DNA from: an uncultured Flavobacteriaceae bacterium
GTDB taxonomy: Bacteria; Bacteroidota; Bacteroidia; Flavobacteriales; Flavobacteriaceae
Assembly (NCBI GenBank): GCA_913048215.1
Contig: CAJWXC010000006.1
Span: forward strand, 1 to 35,163
DNA length: 35,163 bases
Direction: 5' to 3'
The notes beneath the pieces are model-generated. The model searched no databases, was not told the DNA's origin, and saw only the letters and a list, made by a program, of their open reading frames with translations. The position numbers and the translations under genes were made by a program. This document shows positions 23,691-33,402 of the stretch, piece after piece (position 1 is the stretch's first letter; every line of letters starts with the position of its first letter).

Positions 23691-26216
23691 TTATTTTTTC
23701 TTTGCAGTTGCCTTCTTTTTTGCTGGGGCTTTTTTCTTTGCAGTTGCTTTTTTCTTCTTTTTCTTGGGAGCATTTTTCTCCAAGATAGCCTGGGCATCTT
23801 CTAGGGTCATTTTCTCGGCTTTTGTTGTTTTTGGCAACTCAATTTTGGTTTTACCTTTTAAAAGATGAAAGCGTCCCCACCTTGCTTTTTCTAAACGAAT
23901 CCCCTCTTGTTCCCAATTGTGGATAAGCTTGTCAATCTCTTTTTGTTTTTTAGTTTCTATCAATTCAATAATATCTGCATCGCTTAAAGAATCAAAGTCA
24001 TACTTTTTATTGACATTAATAAACATATTGTTCCATTTAATAAAAGGACCAAAGCGACCTGTTCCTTTTTGTACAGGGAGGTCTTCATACATATATATAG
24101 GAGCATCTGCTTTTTTCTTTTCTTCTATAAGAGTAGTTGCATAGGCCATATCTACATCTAGAGGGTCCATACCCTTTGGCAATGAAACAAACATTTTTCC
24201 AAACCTTACATAGGGTCCAAAACGACCGTTATTGACATCTACCTGCTCACCTTCATAGACACCTAAGTCTTTTGGGAGCTTAAATAAATCCATTACCTGG
24301 TCAAAGGTTACCAAATGTAATTGCTGGTCTGGACGCAAGCTTGCAAATTTTTTCTCCTCATCGTCTGGAGCGCCAATTTGTGCCATTGGTCCAAATTTTC
24401 CTAGACGCACCAAAACCGTTCTGCCGCTTTCTGGATCTTTCCCTAAAATACGCTCACCGCTTTCTCTTTCTGCATTTTCTTTTACATCCTCAACAGTGGG
24501 GTGAAATTTTCCGTAAAATTCTTTGAGCATTTGCTTCCAATTCTCTTTACCATCTGCAATGTCATCAAAATCTTGCTCAACTTTGGCTGTAAAATTAAAA
24601 TCTAATACAGAGGAGAAGTGCTCCACTAGAAAGTCATTCACAATCATTCCTATATCTGTTGGTACTAGTTTTCCTTTATCACTTCCAATGGTTTCTAGAA
24701 GGGTACTGTCTTTTAATACCTGTTTTGCTAATGTGAGCTGTAGATACTTTCTTTCTACCCCATCTATGGTTCCTTTTTCAACATATTTTCTACTAATTAT
24801 TGTTGAAATTGTTGGTGCATAAGTAGAAGGTCTTCCAATACCCAACTCCTCTAATTGTTTTACTAAAGAAGCTTCTGTAAAACGGTATGGAGGTCTTGTA
24901 AAACGCTCTGTGGCAGTGATATAATTAGCCTCCAAAACATCTGATTTTGCAAGTTTTGGGAGCATCCCCTCTTGTTCCTGCTCATCGTTATCTACTCCTT
25001 CAAGGTATACTTTCAAAAACCCGTCAAATTTAATCATCTGACCGTTTGCAGTAAACTGCTCTTTCACCCCTTGAGATGAAGTAACAGCAATTTTAACATT
25101 GGTGCGCTCTAATTGTGCATCACTCATCTGGGAGGCCAAAGTACGTTTCCAAATTAAATCATACAATCTTGATTGATCATAATCTCCCTCAATACTATGA
25201 CGAGACATATTTGTAGGTCTTATTGCCTCATGCGCTTCTTGTGCTCCCTTAGACTTGCCTTTGTATTTTCTTGGGTGGCTGTAAGCCTCTCCAAAACTTT
25301 TTGTAATTTCTTTTGCCGCAGCCTGCTGCGCATCGTTTGATAGATTCACACTATCTGTTCTCATATATGTAATTAAACCCGCCTCATACAATCTTTGTGC
25401 GATTGTCATTGTTTTTCCAACAGAGAAATACAACTTTCTTGCAGCTTCTTGTTGCATGGTAGATGTTGTAAAAGGAGCTGCAGGTGATTTTTTCGCAGGT
25501 TTTTTAGTTAAATCTGCTACACTGTAACTGGCATCGATATTTTTTTCTAAAAACAATCTAGCTGCTGCTTGTGTTTGAAAATTCTTTGGCAACTTGGCCT
25601 TAAATTTATTTCCTTGAGCAGTTACAAACTCAGCATCTATCCTATAGCTTGCTACTGGGCTAAACGCTTCTATTTCACGCTCCCGCTCCACAATAAGACG
25701 CACTGCAACACTTTGTACACGCCCGGCAGAAAGCCCCCCTTTTACCTTACGCCATAAAACAGGAGAAAGCTCGTAACCAACGAGTCTATCTAAAATTCTT
25801 CTCGCCTGTTGGGCATTCACCAGGTTATAATCTATTTGTCTTGGGTTTTCTATTGCCTTTAAAATTGCTGTTTTAGTAATTTCGTGAAAAACAATACGTT
25901 TGGTATTTTCTTCTTTTAGGTCTAACTCCTCGGCAAGATGCCATGCAATAGCTTCTCCCTCACGATCCTCATCACTAGCAAGCCACACCATCTCAGCTTT
26001 TTTAGCGGCTTTCTTTAAATCTGCAACCAATTTTTTCTTGTCTGTAGAGACTGTATATTTTGGCGTAAAATCTCCATCAACATCAACTCCCAGTTCCTTA
26101 GAGGGAAGATCAGCTATGTGTCCAAAACTTGATTGTACTTTAAAGTCTTTCCCTAAAAACTTTTCTATAGTTTTTGCCTTTGCTGGGGACTCTACAATTA
26201 CTAAATTTTTTGCCAT
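23691..26216 (-). CDS. topA: DNA topoisomerase I (type IA)
   Basis: 841 residues. The toprim domain opens with VIVESPAKAKTIEKFLG and contains the acidic SDEDREGEAIAWH triad near 81-93. The catalytic tyrosine is Y284 in LITYMRTDSVNLS. After the core come four toprim C-terminal repeats (for example GRFGPYVRFGKMF and GRFGPFIKWNNMF) instead of zinc fingers. The protein ends in a roughly 25-residue lysine/alanine tail (KKKKKKATAKKKAPAKKK), which is histone H1-like and should bind DNA non-specifically. It relaxes negative supercoils. A TACTTTTG -7 box lies 22 bases upstream of the start. Confidence 0.97.
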   Translation of the reverse strand: MAKNLVIVESPAKAKTIEKFLGKDFKVQSSFGHIADLPSKELGVDVDGDFTPKYTVSTDKKKLVADLKKAAKKAEMVWLASDEDREGEAIAWHLAEELDLKEENTKRIVFHEITKTAILKAIENPRQIDYNLVNAQQARRILDRLVGYELSPVLWRKVKGGLSAGRVQSVAVRLIVEREREIEAFSPVASYRIDAEFVTAQGNKFKAKLPKNFQTQAAARLFLEKNIDASYSVADLTKKPAKKSPAAPFTTSTMQQEAARKLYFSVGKTMTIAQRLYEAGLITYMRTDSVNLSNDAQQAAAKEITKSFGEAYSHPRKYKGKSKGAQEAHEAIRPTNMSRHSIEGDYDQSRLYDLIWKRTLASQMSDAQLERTNVKIAVTSSQGVKEQFTANGQMIKFDGFLKVYLEGVDNDEQEQEGMLPKLAKSDVLEANYITATERFTRPPYRFTEASLVKQLEELGIGRPSTYAPTISTIISRKYVEKGTIDGVERKYLQLTLAKQVLKDSTLLETIGSDKGKLVPTDIGMIVNDFLVEHFSSVLDFNFTAKVEQDFDDIADGKENWKQMLKEFYGKFHPTVEDVKENAERESGERILGKDPESGRTVLVRLGKFGPMAQIGAPDDEEKKFASLRPDQQLHLVTFDQVMDLFKLPKDLGVYEGEQVDVNNGRFGPYVRFGKMFVSLPKGMDPLDVDMAYATTLIEEKKKADAPIYMYEDLPVQKGTGRFGPFIKWNNMFINVNKKYDFDSLSDADIIELIETKKQKEIDKLIHNWEQEGIRLEKARWGRFHLLKGKTKIELPKTTKAEKMTLEDAQAILEKNAPKKKKKKATAKKKAPAKKKATAKKK

Positions 26217-26237
26217 TGTGTATTATTATGTGGGGTA

Positions 26238-26245
26238 CAAAAGTA
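26238..26245 (-). promoter_or_regulatory. Candidate -7 promoter element of topA
   Basis: The minus strand reads TACTTTTG, a full TAnnTTTG match, ending 21 bases before the topA ATG. The nearest TTG upstream is 26 bases away, somewhat too far for a standard -33 element. Confidence 0.5.
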
Positions 26246-26466
26246 TGTGAATTTTTTTTAAAGAAAATTTTCAACTCATATTTTTAAGTTAATTTTTAGA
26301 GTAACACCTATTTATATAGTTATAAAATAAGCAAATTTAAATGTACGTTAAAGCCTAAAAAGCAACAGATTAAACAGTTTAAAAATAAAACAGTAAATAA
26401 TACTTTAATTATCTATTTATGGTCAAAAAGCATGTGTATCAATTTTTAAAAAGATCAAAAGAAATC

Positions 26467-26483
26467 TGCCAAAATGTCATAAA
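26467..26483. promoter_or_regulatory. TGCCA-AAA-TGTCA near-palindrome upstream of miaB
   Basis: TGCCA and TGTCA are inverted relative to each other with one mismatch, spaced by AAA. It lies 18 bases before the -7 box, where it overlaps the expected -33 region. The word AAAATGTCATAAA (26471-26483) recurs exactly upstream of groES. It could be a binding site for a regulator; which one is unknown. Confidence 0.35.
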
Positions 26484-26497
26484 CGATCCCTTTTCTT

Positions 26498-26505
26498 TAT
26501 CTTTG
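26498..26505 (+). promoter_or_regulatory. Candidate -7 promoter element of the miaB operon
   Basis: TATCTTTG is a full TAnnTTTG match, 42 bases before the miaB ATG. Transcription would start near 26512, just before the inverted repeat at 26514-26530. Confidence 0.55.
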
Positions 26506-26513
26506 CATACTAA

Positions 26514-26530
26514 TTGAAATAAAATTTCAA
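26514..26530. repeat. Inverted repeat in the miaB 5' leader
   Basis: TTGAAAT-AAA-ATTTCAA has perfect 7-base arms and starts about 2 bases after the predicted transcription start. It may be an operator over the start site or a weak leader hairpin. Its AT-richness makes chance occurrence possible. Confidence 0.4.
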
Positions 26531-26547
26531 ACCAGCCTAGCTAGTAT

Positions 26548-27993
26548 ATGGAAAAAACGATTGATGAAAAAGCACAAGGAAATGCCCTTGAAACCACTCC
26601 CAAAAACAACAATACCAAGAAACTGTTTATTGAGAGTTATGGCTGTGCTATGAATTTTAGTGATAGTGAAGTTGTAGCCTCTATTTTAAGTAAGCAAGGA
26701 TATAATACCACCCAAATACTTGAAGAAGCAGATTTAGTACTGGTAAATACATGCTCAATTAGAGACAAGGCAGAACAAACTGTCCGTAAACGTCTTGAGA
26801 AATACAATGCTGTTAAGAGAGACCATAACCCAAAAATGAAAGTAGGTGTTTTGGGCTGCATGGCAGAACGCCTAAAAGAAAAGTTTTTAGACCAAGAAAA
26901 AATAGTAGACATGGTCGTTGGCCCTGATGCTTACAAAGACATTCCTAACCTTTTAGAAGAAGTAGAAGAAGGAAAAGATGCTGTAAATGTAATACTATCT
27001 AAAGATGAAACCTACGCAGATATTTCTCCAGTAAGATTAAACACCAATGGTATCAATGCCCTAGTGAGTATCACAAGGGGATGTGATAATATGTGTACCT
27101 TTTGTGTGGTTCCTTTTACCCGAGGGCGCGAGCGAAGCCGTGACCCTAGAAGTATTTTAGAAGAAATTAATGATTTGTCTGTAAAAGGGTATAAAGAAAT
27201 CACCTTACTAGGGCAAAATGTGGACAGCTACCTTTGGTATGGTGGTGGGCTAAAAAAAGAGTTTAAAAACGCCACAGAAATGCAAAAGGCCACGGCTGTT
27301 TCTTTCTCCCAGCTTCTGGACCAAGTAGCCACCTCGCAGCCGCACATGAGAGTTCGTTTCTCAACTTCAAACCCACAAGACATGACCCATGATGTGTTTC
27401 ATGTGATGGCAAAACACAACAATATTTGCAATCATGTGCACCTGCCAGTGCAAAGTGGTAGTGATCGTATATTAAAACAAATGAACCGTCAGCACACAGT
27501 GGCGCAGTATATCACACTGGTAAATAAACTCAAAGAAATACTACCAGATTGTAGTATTTCTCAAGATTTAATTACTGGCTTCCCCTCAGAAACAGAAGCA
27601 GACCATCAAGACACCTTGGCTTTAATGCAACAGGTGAAATTTGCTTTTGGATACATGTACAAATACTCTGAAAGACCCGGAACGATGGCCGCTAGAAAGT
27701 TTGAAGATGACATTCCAGAGGCCACAAAAAAAAGAAGACTAACAGAAATAGTGGAAGCCCAGCGTGCTCATGGGGCGGAGAGAACACAAGAGTTTGTTGG
27801 TAAAACTACTCAGGTGCTCATTGAGCGTTCTTCAAAGAAGAACCAAGACCAATGGAGTGGTAGAAACCAGCAAAGTATTGTCGTGGTATTTCCAAAAGAA
27901 AACTACCAACCTGGAGATTTTGTAGATGTAAAAATTTTACGCTGCACAAGTGCCACTCTAATTGGCCAGGCAGTTGGTTTGAGTAACATATAA
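26548..27993 (+). CDS. miaB: tRNA-2-methylthio-N6-dimethylallyladenosine synthase MiaB
   Basis: 481 residues. The N-terminal methylthiotransferase domain has its three cluster cysteines C33 (YGCAMNFSDSE), C69 (VNTCSIRDKAE) and C104 (LGCMAERLK). The radical-SAM motif CxxxCxxC is at C179/C183/C186 (GCDNMCTFCVVPFTRGRERSR). A C-terminal TRAM domain follows. MiaB adds the methylthio group to i6A37 of tRNAs that read UNN codons. GRERSR and the order of motifs favour MiaB over RimO or MtaB. It heads an operon with the sigma-54-type activator 20 bases downstream. Confidence 0.96.
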   Translation: MEKTIDEKAQGNALETTPKNNNTKKLFIESYGCAMNFSDSEVVASILSKQGYNTTQILEEADLVLVNTCSIRDKAEQTVRKRLEKYNAVKRDHNPKMKVGVLGCMAERLKEKFLDQEKIVDMVVGPDAYKDIPNLLEEVEEGKDAVNVILSKDETYADISPVRLNTNGINALVSITRGCDNMCTFCVVPFTRGRERSRDPRSILEEINDLSVKGYKEITLLGQNVDSYLWYGGGLKKEFKNATEMQKATAVSFSQLLDQVATSQPHMRVRFSTSNPQDMTHDVFHVMAKHNNICNHVHLPVQSGSDRILKQMNRQHTVAQYITLVNKLKEILPDCSISQDLITGFPSETEADHQDTLALMQQVKFAFGYMYKYSERPGTMAARKFEDDIPEATKKRRLTEIVEAQRAHGAERTQEFVGKTTQVLIERSSKKNQDQWSGRNQQSIVVVFPKENYQPGDFVDVKILRCTSATLIGQAVGLSNI

Positions 27994-28013
27994 GGATAGA
28001 AAAATTAAAAACT

Positions 28014-29297
28014 ATGGAAAGTGTACAAGCAACAAAGCAACGATTTGGAATTATAGGAAATGATCCTAAACTTAATCGCGCCATAGAAAAAGCAATTCAA
28101 GTTGCCCCCACAGACATTTCAGTACTGGTTACCGGAGAAAGTGGTGTTGGAAAAGAAAGTGTGCCTAAAATAATTCATGCACTATCTCACAGAAAACACG
28201 GAAAATACATTGCCGTAAACTGTGGTGCTATTCCAGAGGGGACCATTGATAGTGAACTTTTTGGCCATGAAAAAGGAGCCTTTACAGGAGCTACTGCTAC
28301 CCGTAGCGGTTATTTTGAGGTGGCAGATGGCGGTACTATTTTTTTAGACGAAGTTGGAGAATTGCCCCTACCCACTCAAGTAAGACTATTGCGAGTGCTT
28401 GAAAATGGTGAGTTTTTAAAAGTTGGATCTTCCAAAATACAAAAAACAGATGTGCGTATTGTAGCGGCTACTAATGTGAAAATAGTTGAAGCTATTGAAA
28501 AAGGAAACTTTAGAGAAGATCTGTTTTACCGTCTCAGCACAGTAGATATTAACCTGCCACCCCTTAGAGAGCGGTCTGAAGATATTCATTTATTGTTCCG
28601 CAAATTTGCGAGTGATTTTGCTCAAAAATATAAAATGCCCACCGTGCGCCTTGATCAAAGTGCTATAGATTTATTATTAAAATATCGTTGGAGCGGTAAC
28701 ATTAGACAGTTAAGAAATGTAGCCGAACAAATATCTGTTCTAGAACAAAGGCGAGAGATAAACGCGGCTACTTTGAGCCAGTATTTGCCCAATATGTCTA
28801 GTAATTTACCTGCCGTTATTAATTCTAAAAAAGCAGCCGGAGATTTCTCTAATGAGAGAGAAATACTCTACAAAGTATTATTTGATATGCAAAAAGATGT
28901 AAACGATCTTAAAAAACTTACCATGGAACTCATGAAAACTGGTAATGCAAATAAAGTAAAAGAAGAAAACCCCACTCTTATAGAAAAGATATACAACCAA
29001 GAGCAAAACAATGAAGCTACTCTTGCTGCTATTGTTGAGCAGGAGCCAAATCATCACCCCATATCTAATGAGGTAGAGGTACTTGATATGCCAAGTAATG
29101 ATGCAGAGCTTAAAAAAGGGAATTATGATTTTGTAGAAGATGTTAAAGAAGAAGAAAGTTTGTCTTTGCAAGAAAAGGAACTAGAACTGATAAAAAAATC
29201 ACTAGAAAAATACGACGGTAAACGCAAAGATGCCGCAGATGAACTTGGCATCTCCGAGCGCACTCTATATCGTAAAATCAAACAATATGATTTGTAA
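28014..29297 (+). CDS. Sigma-54-dependent transcriptional activator (AAA+ enhancer-binding protein) without sensor domain
   Basis: 427 residues. The AAA+ domain starts almost at the N-terminus: Walker [10 protein letters not shown] (41-49), the sigma-54 contact loop GAFTGA (88-93), Walker [12 protein letters not shown] (106-116), the REDLFYRLS segment and [11 protein letters not shown] Fis-type helix-turn-helix closes the protein ([25 protein letters not shown]). Unlike NtrC-type proteins there is no receiver, GAF or PAS domain. Instead a low-complexity, acidic stretch of about 120 residues (265-385) links AAA+ and HTH. It should hydrolyse ATP to open RpoN promoters. Its targets are unknown, but a sigma-54-like promoter lies in front of groES a few genes downstream. 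It is co-transcribed with miaB and lptE. Confidence 0.92.
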   Translation: MESVQATKQRFGIIGNDPKLNRAIEKAIQVAPTDISVLVTGESGVGKESVPKIIHALSHRKHGKYIAVNCGAIPEGTIDSELFGHEKGAFTGATATRSGYFEVADGGTIFLDEVGELPLPTQVRLLRVLENGEFLKVGSSKIQKTDVRIVAATNVKIVEAIEKGNFREDLFYRLSTVDINLPPLRERSEDIHLLFRKFASDFAQKYKMPTVRLDQSAIDLLLKYRWSGNIRQLRNVAEQISVLEQRREINAATLSQYLPNMSSNLPAVINSKKAAGDFSNEREILYKVLFDMQKDVNDLKKLTMELMKTGNANKVKEENPTLIEKIYNQEQNNEATLAAIVEQEPNHHPISNEVEVLDMPSNDAELKKGNYDFVEDVKEEESLSLQEKELELIKKSLEKYDGKRKDAADELGISERTLYRKIKQYDL

Positions 29298-29358
29298 TGT
29301 AAAATAGTATCTTTGATTACCCATAACACATTAATGCTTTTGTAGTAACAAACCTTGT

Positions 29359-29874
29359 ATGTTAATAAAACGAGTTTATTTTATTATTTTTTTAATGCTT
29401 AGCGGCGCTATAACAGGATGTGGTATCTACTCTTTTACAGGAGCAGATATTGATTACAGTAAGACCAAATCATTTCAAGTAAACTATTTTCAAAACAACG
29501 CGGCTATAGTAGAGCCTGGTATGGCAAGAGACTTTACCCAGCAGCTTCAGGATCTTTTACTAAACCAAACCAGCCTTGATTTAGTGAACAGTGGTGGAGA
29601 TTTAATCTATGAAGGCGAAATCACAGAATATTACATAGCCCCCATTACAGCTACCTCACAAAATACAGCCGCAGAAAACAGATTAACCATTAGTATCAAT
29701 GTGCGTTTTTTTAATAAAAACAGTGAAGAAAAGAGCTTTGAACAACGTTTCTCATTTTATAAAGATTACACCGGTCAAAGCCTATTAACAGGGTCTAAAT
29801 TGGAAGATGCTTTAAACGAAATTTTTGAGCGTATCACACAAGATATATTTAATAAATCACTCGCAAACTGGTAG
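29359..29874 (+). CDS. lptE: LPS-assembly lipoprotein LptE
   Basis: 171 residues. It opens with a lipoprotein signal: hydrophobic VYFIIFLMLSGA, then ITGC with cysteine 21. The GCGIYSFTGADI start, the TKSFQVNYFQNNAAIVEPG segment and an LxxEGEITEYYIAPI strand match the Bacteroidota LptE family. LptE sits inside the LptD barrel in the outer membrane and helps insert lipopolysaccharide. In this phylum the sequence is divergent from E. coli LptE, so the call rests on family resemblance and on the conserved neighbours (the sigma-54 regulator upstream, secG downstream). Confidence 0.85.
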   Translation: MLIKRVYFIIFLMLSGAITGCGIYSFTGADIDYSKTKSFQVNYFQNNAAIVEPGMARDFTQQLQDLLLNQTSLDLVNSGGDLIYEGEITEYYIAPITATSQNTAAENRLTISINVRFFNKNSEEKSFEQRFSFYKDYTGQSLLTGSKLEDALNEIFERITQDIFNKSLANW

Positions 29875-29878
29875 TATT

Positions 29879-30802
29879 TTGAACACACAAAACTATAGCT
29901 TATTACTGGCAGACCCGCAACAAATTACAAAACAGACGCTCTCTGATTTGGTAGAAATTATTGACGTATATCCTTATTTTCAGAGCGCACAAGCGTTGTG
30001 GCTAAAGGGATTAAAAAACCAAGAGAGTTTTAGATACAATGATGCTCTTAAAGTTACAGCAGCACACACCACCAATAGAGATATATTGTTTGAATTTATT
30101 ACCTCTGATAGCTTTGAGCAGGATCAAATTTCATTGCAAATTTTAAGCAACGACCAGGCCATAGGCCAGTATGAAATTGAAATTGGAGAGGATCTTTCTA
30201 AAACCATTGATACAGAGCAAAAACAAGAACACAAGCAGGCCATAGAAAATGCAGAAGCTGTCTTAAATCCAAACCTGTTTGAAAAGAAAATAGCAGATGT
30301 AGAGCAAATGATAGCTGTGTCCCAAGAATTTTCTGGCAAAGAAGACAGCTCCAACAAAGAGCAACAAATAGCTGCCTCAAGTGAGCTTGGCATTGACACC
30401 CCTCTTGCCTTTTCAAAAAAAGACAGGCATTCTTTTTCTCAGTGGCTTCAATTAACCTCTGCCACCCCTATTGTGCGAGAAGAAACACCAGAGCAAAAAA
30501 AGCAGAAAGAAACTACACAAAAACAATACAAGAATGATTTGATTGAAAAATTCATCAATGAAAAGCCAAAAATTAAAACATTAAAAAATAGCACCCAGCA
30601 ACAAACCCTACCACAAGAAGAATCAAAGCCCTCAAACTCTCTGATGACAGAGACTTTGGCTAAAGTATATCTTCAGCAAAAAAATTACAAAAAGGCAATT
30701 CAGGCTTATAAAATATTAATTTTGAAAAATCCCGAAAAAAGTGGTTTCTTTGCAGACCAAATTAGAGCAGTAGAAAAACTGATAAACACAGAAGCATCAT
30801 GA
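29879..30802 (+). CDS. Hypothetical TPR-like protein between lptE and secG
   Basis: About 307 residues, no known enzyme motif. The N-terminal part (LLLADPQQITKQTLSDLVEIIDVYPYFQSAQALWLKGL) looks like helical-pair repeats. The middle is charged and low in complexity. The C-terminus has a clear tetratricopeptide-type unit (AKVYLQQKNYKKAIQAYKILILKNPEKS). There is no signal peptide, so it is probably cytoplasmic. The ORF track starts at a TTG at 29825 inside lptE. I prefer the TTG at 29879, 4 bases after the lptE stop, since MNTQNYSLLL is a more plausible N-terminus; an ATG in a suitable place is absent. Its stop overlaps the secG start as ATGA. Function unknown; a scaffold role is possible. Confidence 0.75.
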   Translation: MNTQNYSLLLADPQQITKQTLSDLVEIIDVYPYFQSAQALWLKGLKNQESFRYNDALKVTAAHTTNRDILFEFITSDSFEQDQISLQILSNDQAIGQYEIEIGEDLSKTIDTEQKQEHKQAIENAEAVLNPNLFEKKIADVEQMIAVSQEFSGKEDSSNKEQQIAASSELGIDTPLAFSKKDRHSFSQWLQLTSATPIVREETPEQKKQKETTQKQYKNDLIEKFINEKPKIKTLKNSTQQQTLPQEESKPSNSLMTETLAKVYLQQKNYKKAIQAYKILILKNPEKSGFFADQIRAVEKLINTEAS

Positions 30803-31125
30803 GTACCTTTACAATATTTTTAGTTTTAATAATTTTCGTAGCATTCTTGCTAATAGTAGTAATAATGGTTCAAAACCCAAAAGGTGGAGGATTATCTTCT
30901 TCTTTTGGAGGTGGAGGATCCACACAAATGGGGGGCGTCCAAAAAACCACAGATTTTCTAGACAAGTCTACATGGACACTAGGAGGCTTATTACTTGTGT
31001 TAATTTTACTATCAAGTATCCCTTTGGTGGGAAGTATTCAAACCCAGCAGTCAAGTATTCAAGATACAGAGGTTATCCAAACCGCATTGCCAACACAAGA
31101 AACAACTCCTGTAGAGACTCCATAA
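30799..31125 (+). CDS. secG: Preprotein translocase subunit SecG
   Basis: 108 residues. The first membrane helix (about 4-24) is followed by the SecG signature VQNPKGGGLSSSFGGGG and TTDFLDKSTW. A second helix (about 56-76) and a polar tail ending in TTPVETP follow. SecG supports SecYE/SecA protein export at the inner membrane. The start overlaps the preceding stop (ATGA), indicating translational coupling. A strong terminator follows and separates it from groES. Confidence 0.95.
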   Translation: MSTFTIFLVLIIFVAFLLIVVIMVQNPKGGGLSSSFGGGGSTQMGGVQKTTDFLDKSTWTLGGLLLVLILLSSIPLVGSIQTQQSSIQDTEVIQTALPTQETTPVETP

Positions 31126-31140
31126 CAAAACAGTACACTA

Positions 31141-31178
31141 AAAAAAATGCCAGCTTGTCACTAAGCTGGCATTTTTTA
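31141..31178. terminator. Strong intrinsic terminator after secG
   Basis: ATGCCAGCTT (31147-31156) pairs with AAGCTGGCAT (31163-31172) around GTCACT, with more A-T pairs extending the stem and a T-run after it. It ends the miaB to secG operon. Its left arm and loop also happen to spell TGCCA-GCT-TGTCA. Confidence 0.92.
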
Positions 31179-31192
31179 TTTTTATAGCCCTA

Positions 31193-31205
31193 AAAATGTC
31201 ATAAA
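31193..31205. promoter_or_regulatory. 13-bp word shared with the miaB promoter region
   Basis: AAAATGTCATAAA occurs here and at 26471-26483, both in upstream regions. Here it is flanked by CCCTA (31188-31192) and TAGGG (31206-31210), giving an inverted frame around it. It could be a regulator site just upstream of the groES promoter. Confidence 0.35.
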
Positions 31206-31210
31206 TAGGG

Positions 31211-31233
31211 TATTGGCACACTTTCTGCCAATA
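31211..31233 (+). promoter_or_regulatory. Sigma-54-like promoter / inverted repeat upstream of groES
   Basis: TTGGCAC (31213-31219) and CTGC (31225-31228) place GG and GC exactly 10 bases apart, the hallmark of -24/-12 promoters (consensus TTGGCACG-N4-TTGCW). The same bases form TATTGGCA-N7-TGCCAATA, an 8-base inverted repeat. No TAnnTTTG box is visible before groES. Transcription would start near 31240, 59 bases before the ATG. It may instead be a repressor operator. Confidence 0.5.
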
Positions 31234-31298
31234 GTATTTAAAATAAATAATGTATAACATGGTTTTTGGAATTTCAAAAACTAATAACAAATATAATA

Positions 31299-31574
31299 AT
31301 GGGATTAAAAATTCAACCTCTTTCAGACAGAGTCGTGGTAACACCACAAGCGGCAGAAACAAAAACAGCCTCAGGTTTGTACATACCAGACAGCGCTAAA
31401 GAAAAACCACAACAAGGTACCATAGCGGCTGTTGGAAATGGAAAAAAAGACCACAAGATGACAGTAAAAGTTGGTGACACTGTACTGTATGGCAAATATG
31501 CTGGTACAGAGTTAAAGCTAGATGGCAAAGACTATTTAATTATGCGCGAGGAAGATATACTTGCAATAATATAA
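31299..31574 (+). CDS. groES: Co-chaperonin GroES
   Basis: 91 residues from the ATG at 31299 ([14 protein letters not shown]); the track ORF adds 11 codons from a non-ATG start without family support. The mobile loop region ([21 protein letters not shown]) and the final [12 protein letters not shown] match GroES. Seven copies form the lid on GroEL during folding. The gene is 66 bases before groEL and the pair is surely co-transcribed. Control is unusual: no CIRCE operator for HrcA is present, and a sigma-54-like element lies upstream. Confidence 0.97.
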   Translation: MGLKIQPLSDRVVVTPQAAETKTASGLYIPDSAKEKPQQGTIAAVGNGKKDHKMTVKVGDTVLYGKYAGTELKLDGKDYLIMREEDILAII

Positions 31575-31634
31575 ATCCAAAAAACAACAATTATTAACTA
31601 CAATACACCCCACAAATAGGGGTTATAAAATTAA

Positions 31635-33272
<1,638 letters not shown>

Positions 33273-33290
33273 TAAACGGCTTTTTCATAT

Positions 33291-33325
33291 AAAAAAACTC
33301 CTTACAATTGTAAGGAGTTTTTTTT
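33291..33325. terminator. Bidirectional intrinsic terminator after groEL
   Basis: ACTCCTTAC (33297-33305) pairs with GTAAGGAGT (33310-33318) around AATT, with an A-run before and a T-run after. It serves groEL and could also end the converging transporter transcript. Confidence 0.92.
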
Positions 33326-33402
33326 ATGTGCTTTTTTAAAAGCTGTTTAATTGAAGTCTTAAAGTATTTCCGAGGAAAATAAAGGCTAATGGAAAATGTC
33401 AA

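Larger units (their letters stand above)
26217..26547. other. Intergenic region between divergent topA and miaB
   Basis: 331 AT-rich bases without a credible ORF, tRNA or other RNA gene. It holds divergent promoters: a -7 box for topA at 26238-26245 and one for the miaB operon at 26498-26505. It also holds an inverted repeat at 26514-26530 and a TGCCA-AAA-TGTCA near-palindrome at 26467-26479. The middle part (about 26280-26460) shows nothing I can name. Confidence 0.8.

Noticed and set aside
31126-31298. CIRCE (HrcA) operator upstream of groES
   Set aside because: I looked for TTAGCACTC-N9-GAGTGCTAA. The only inverted repeats here are the terminator and TATTGGCA-N7-TGCCAATA, which do not resemble it.
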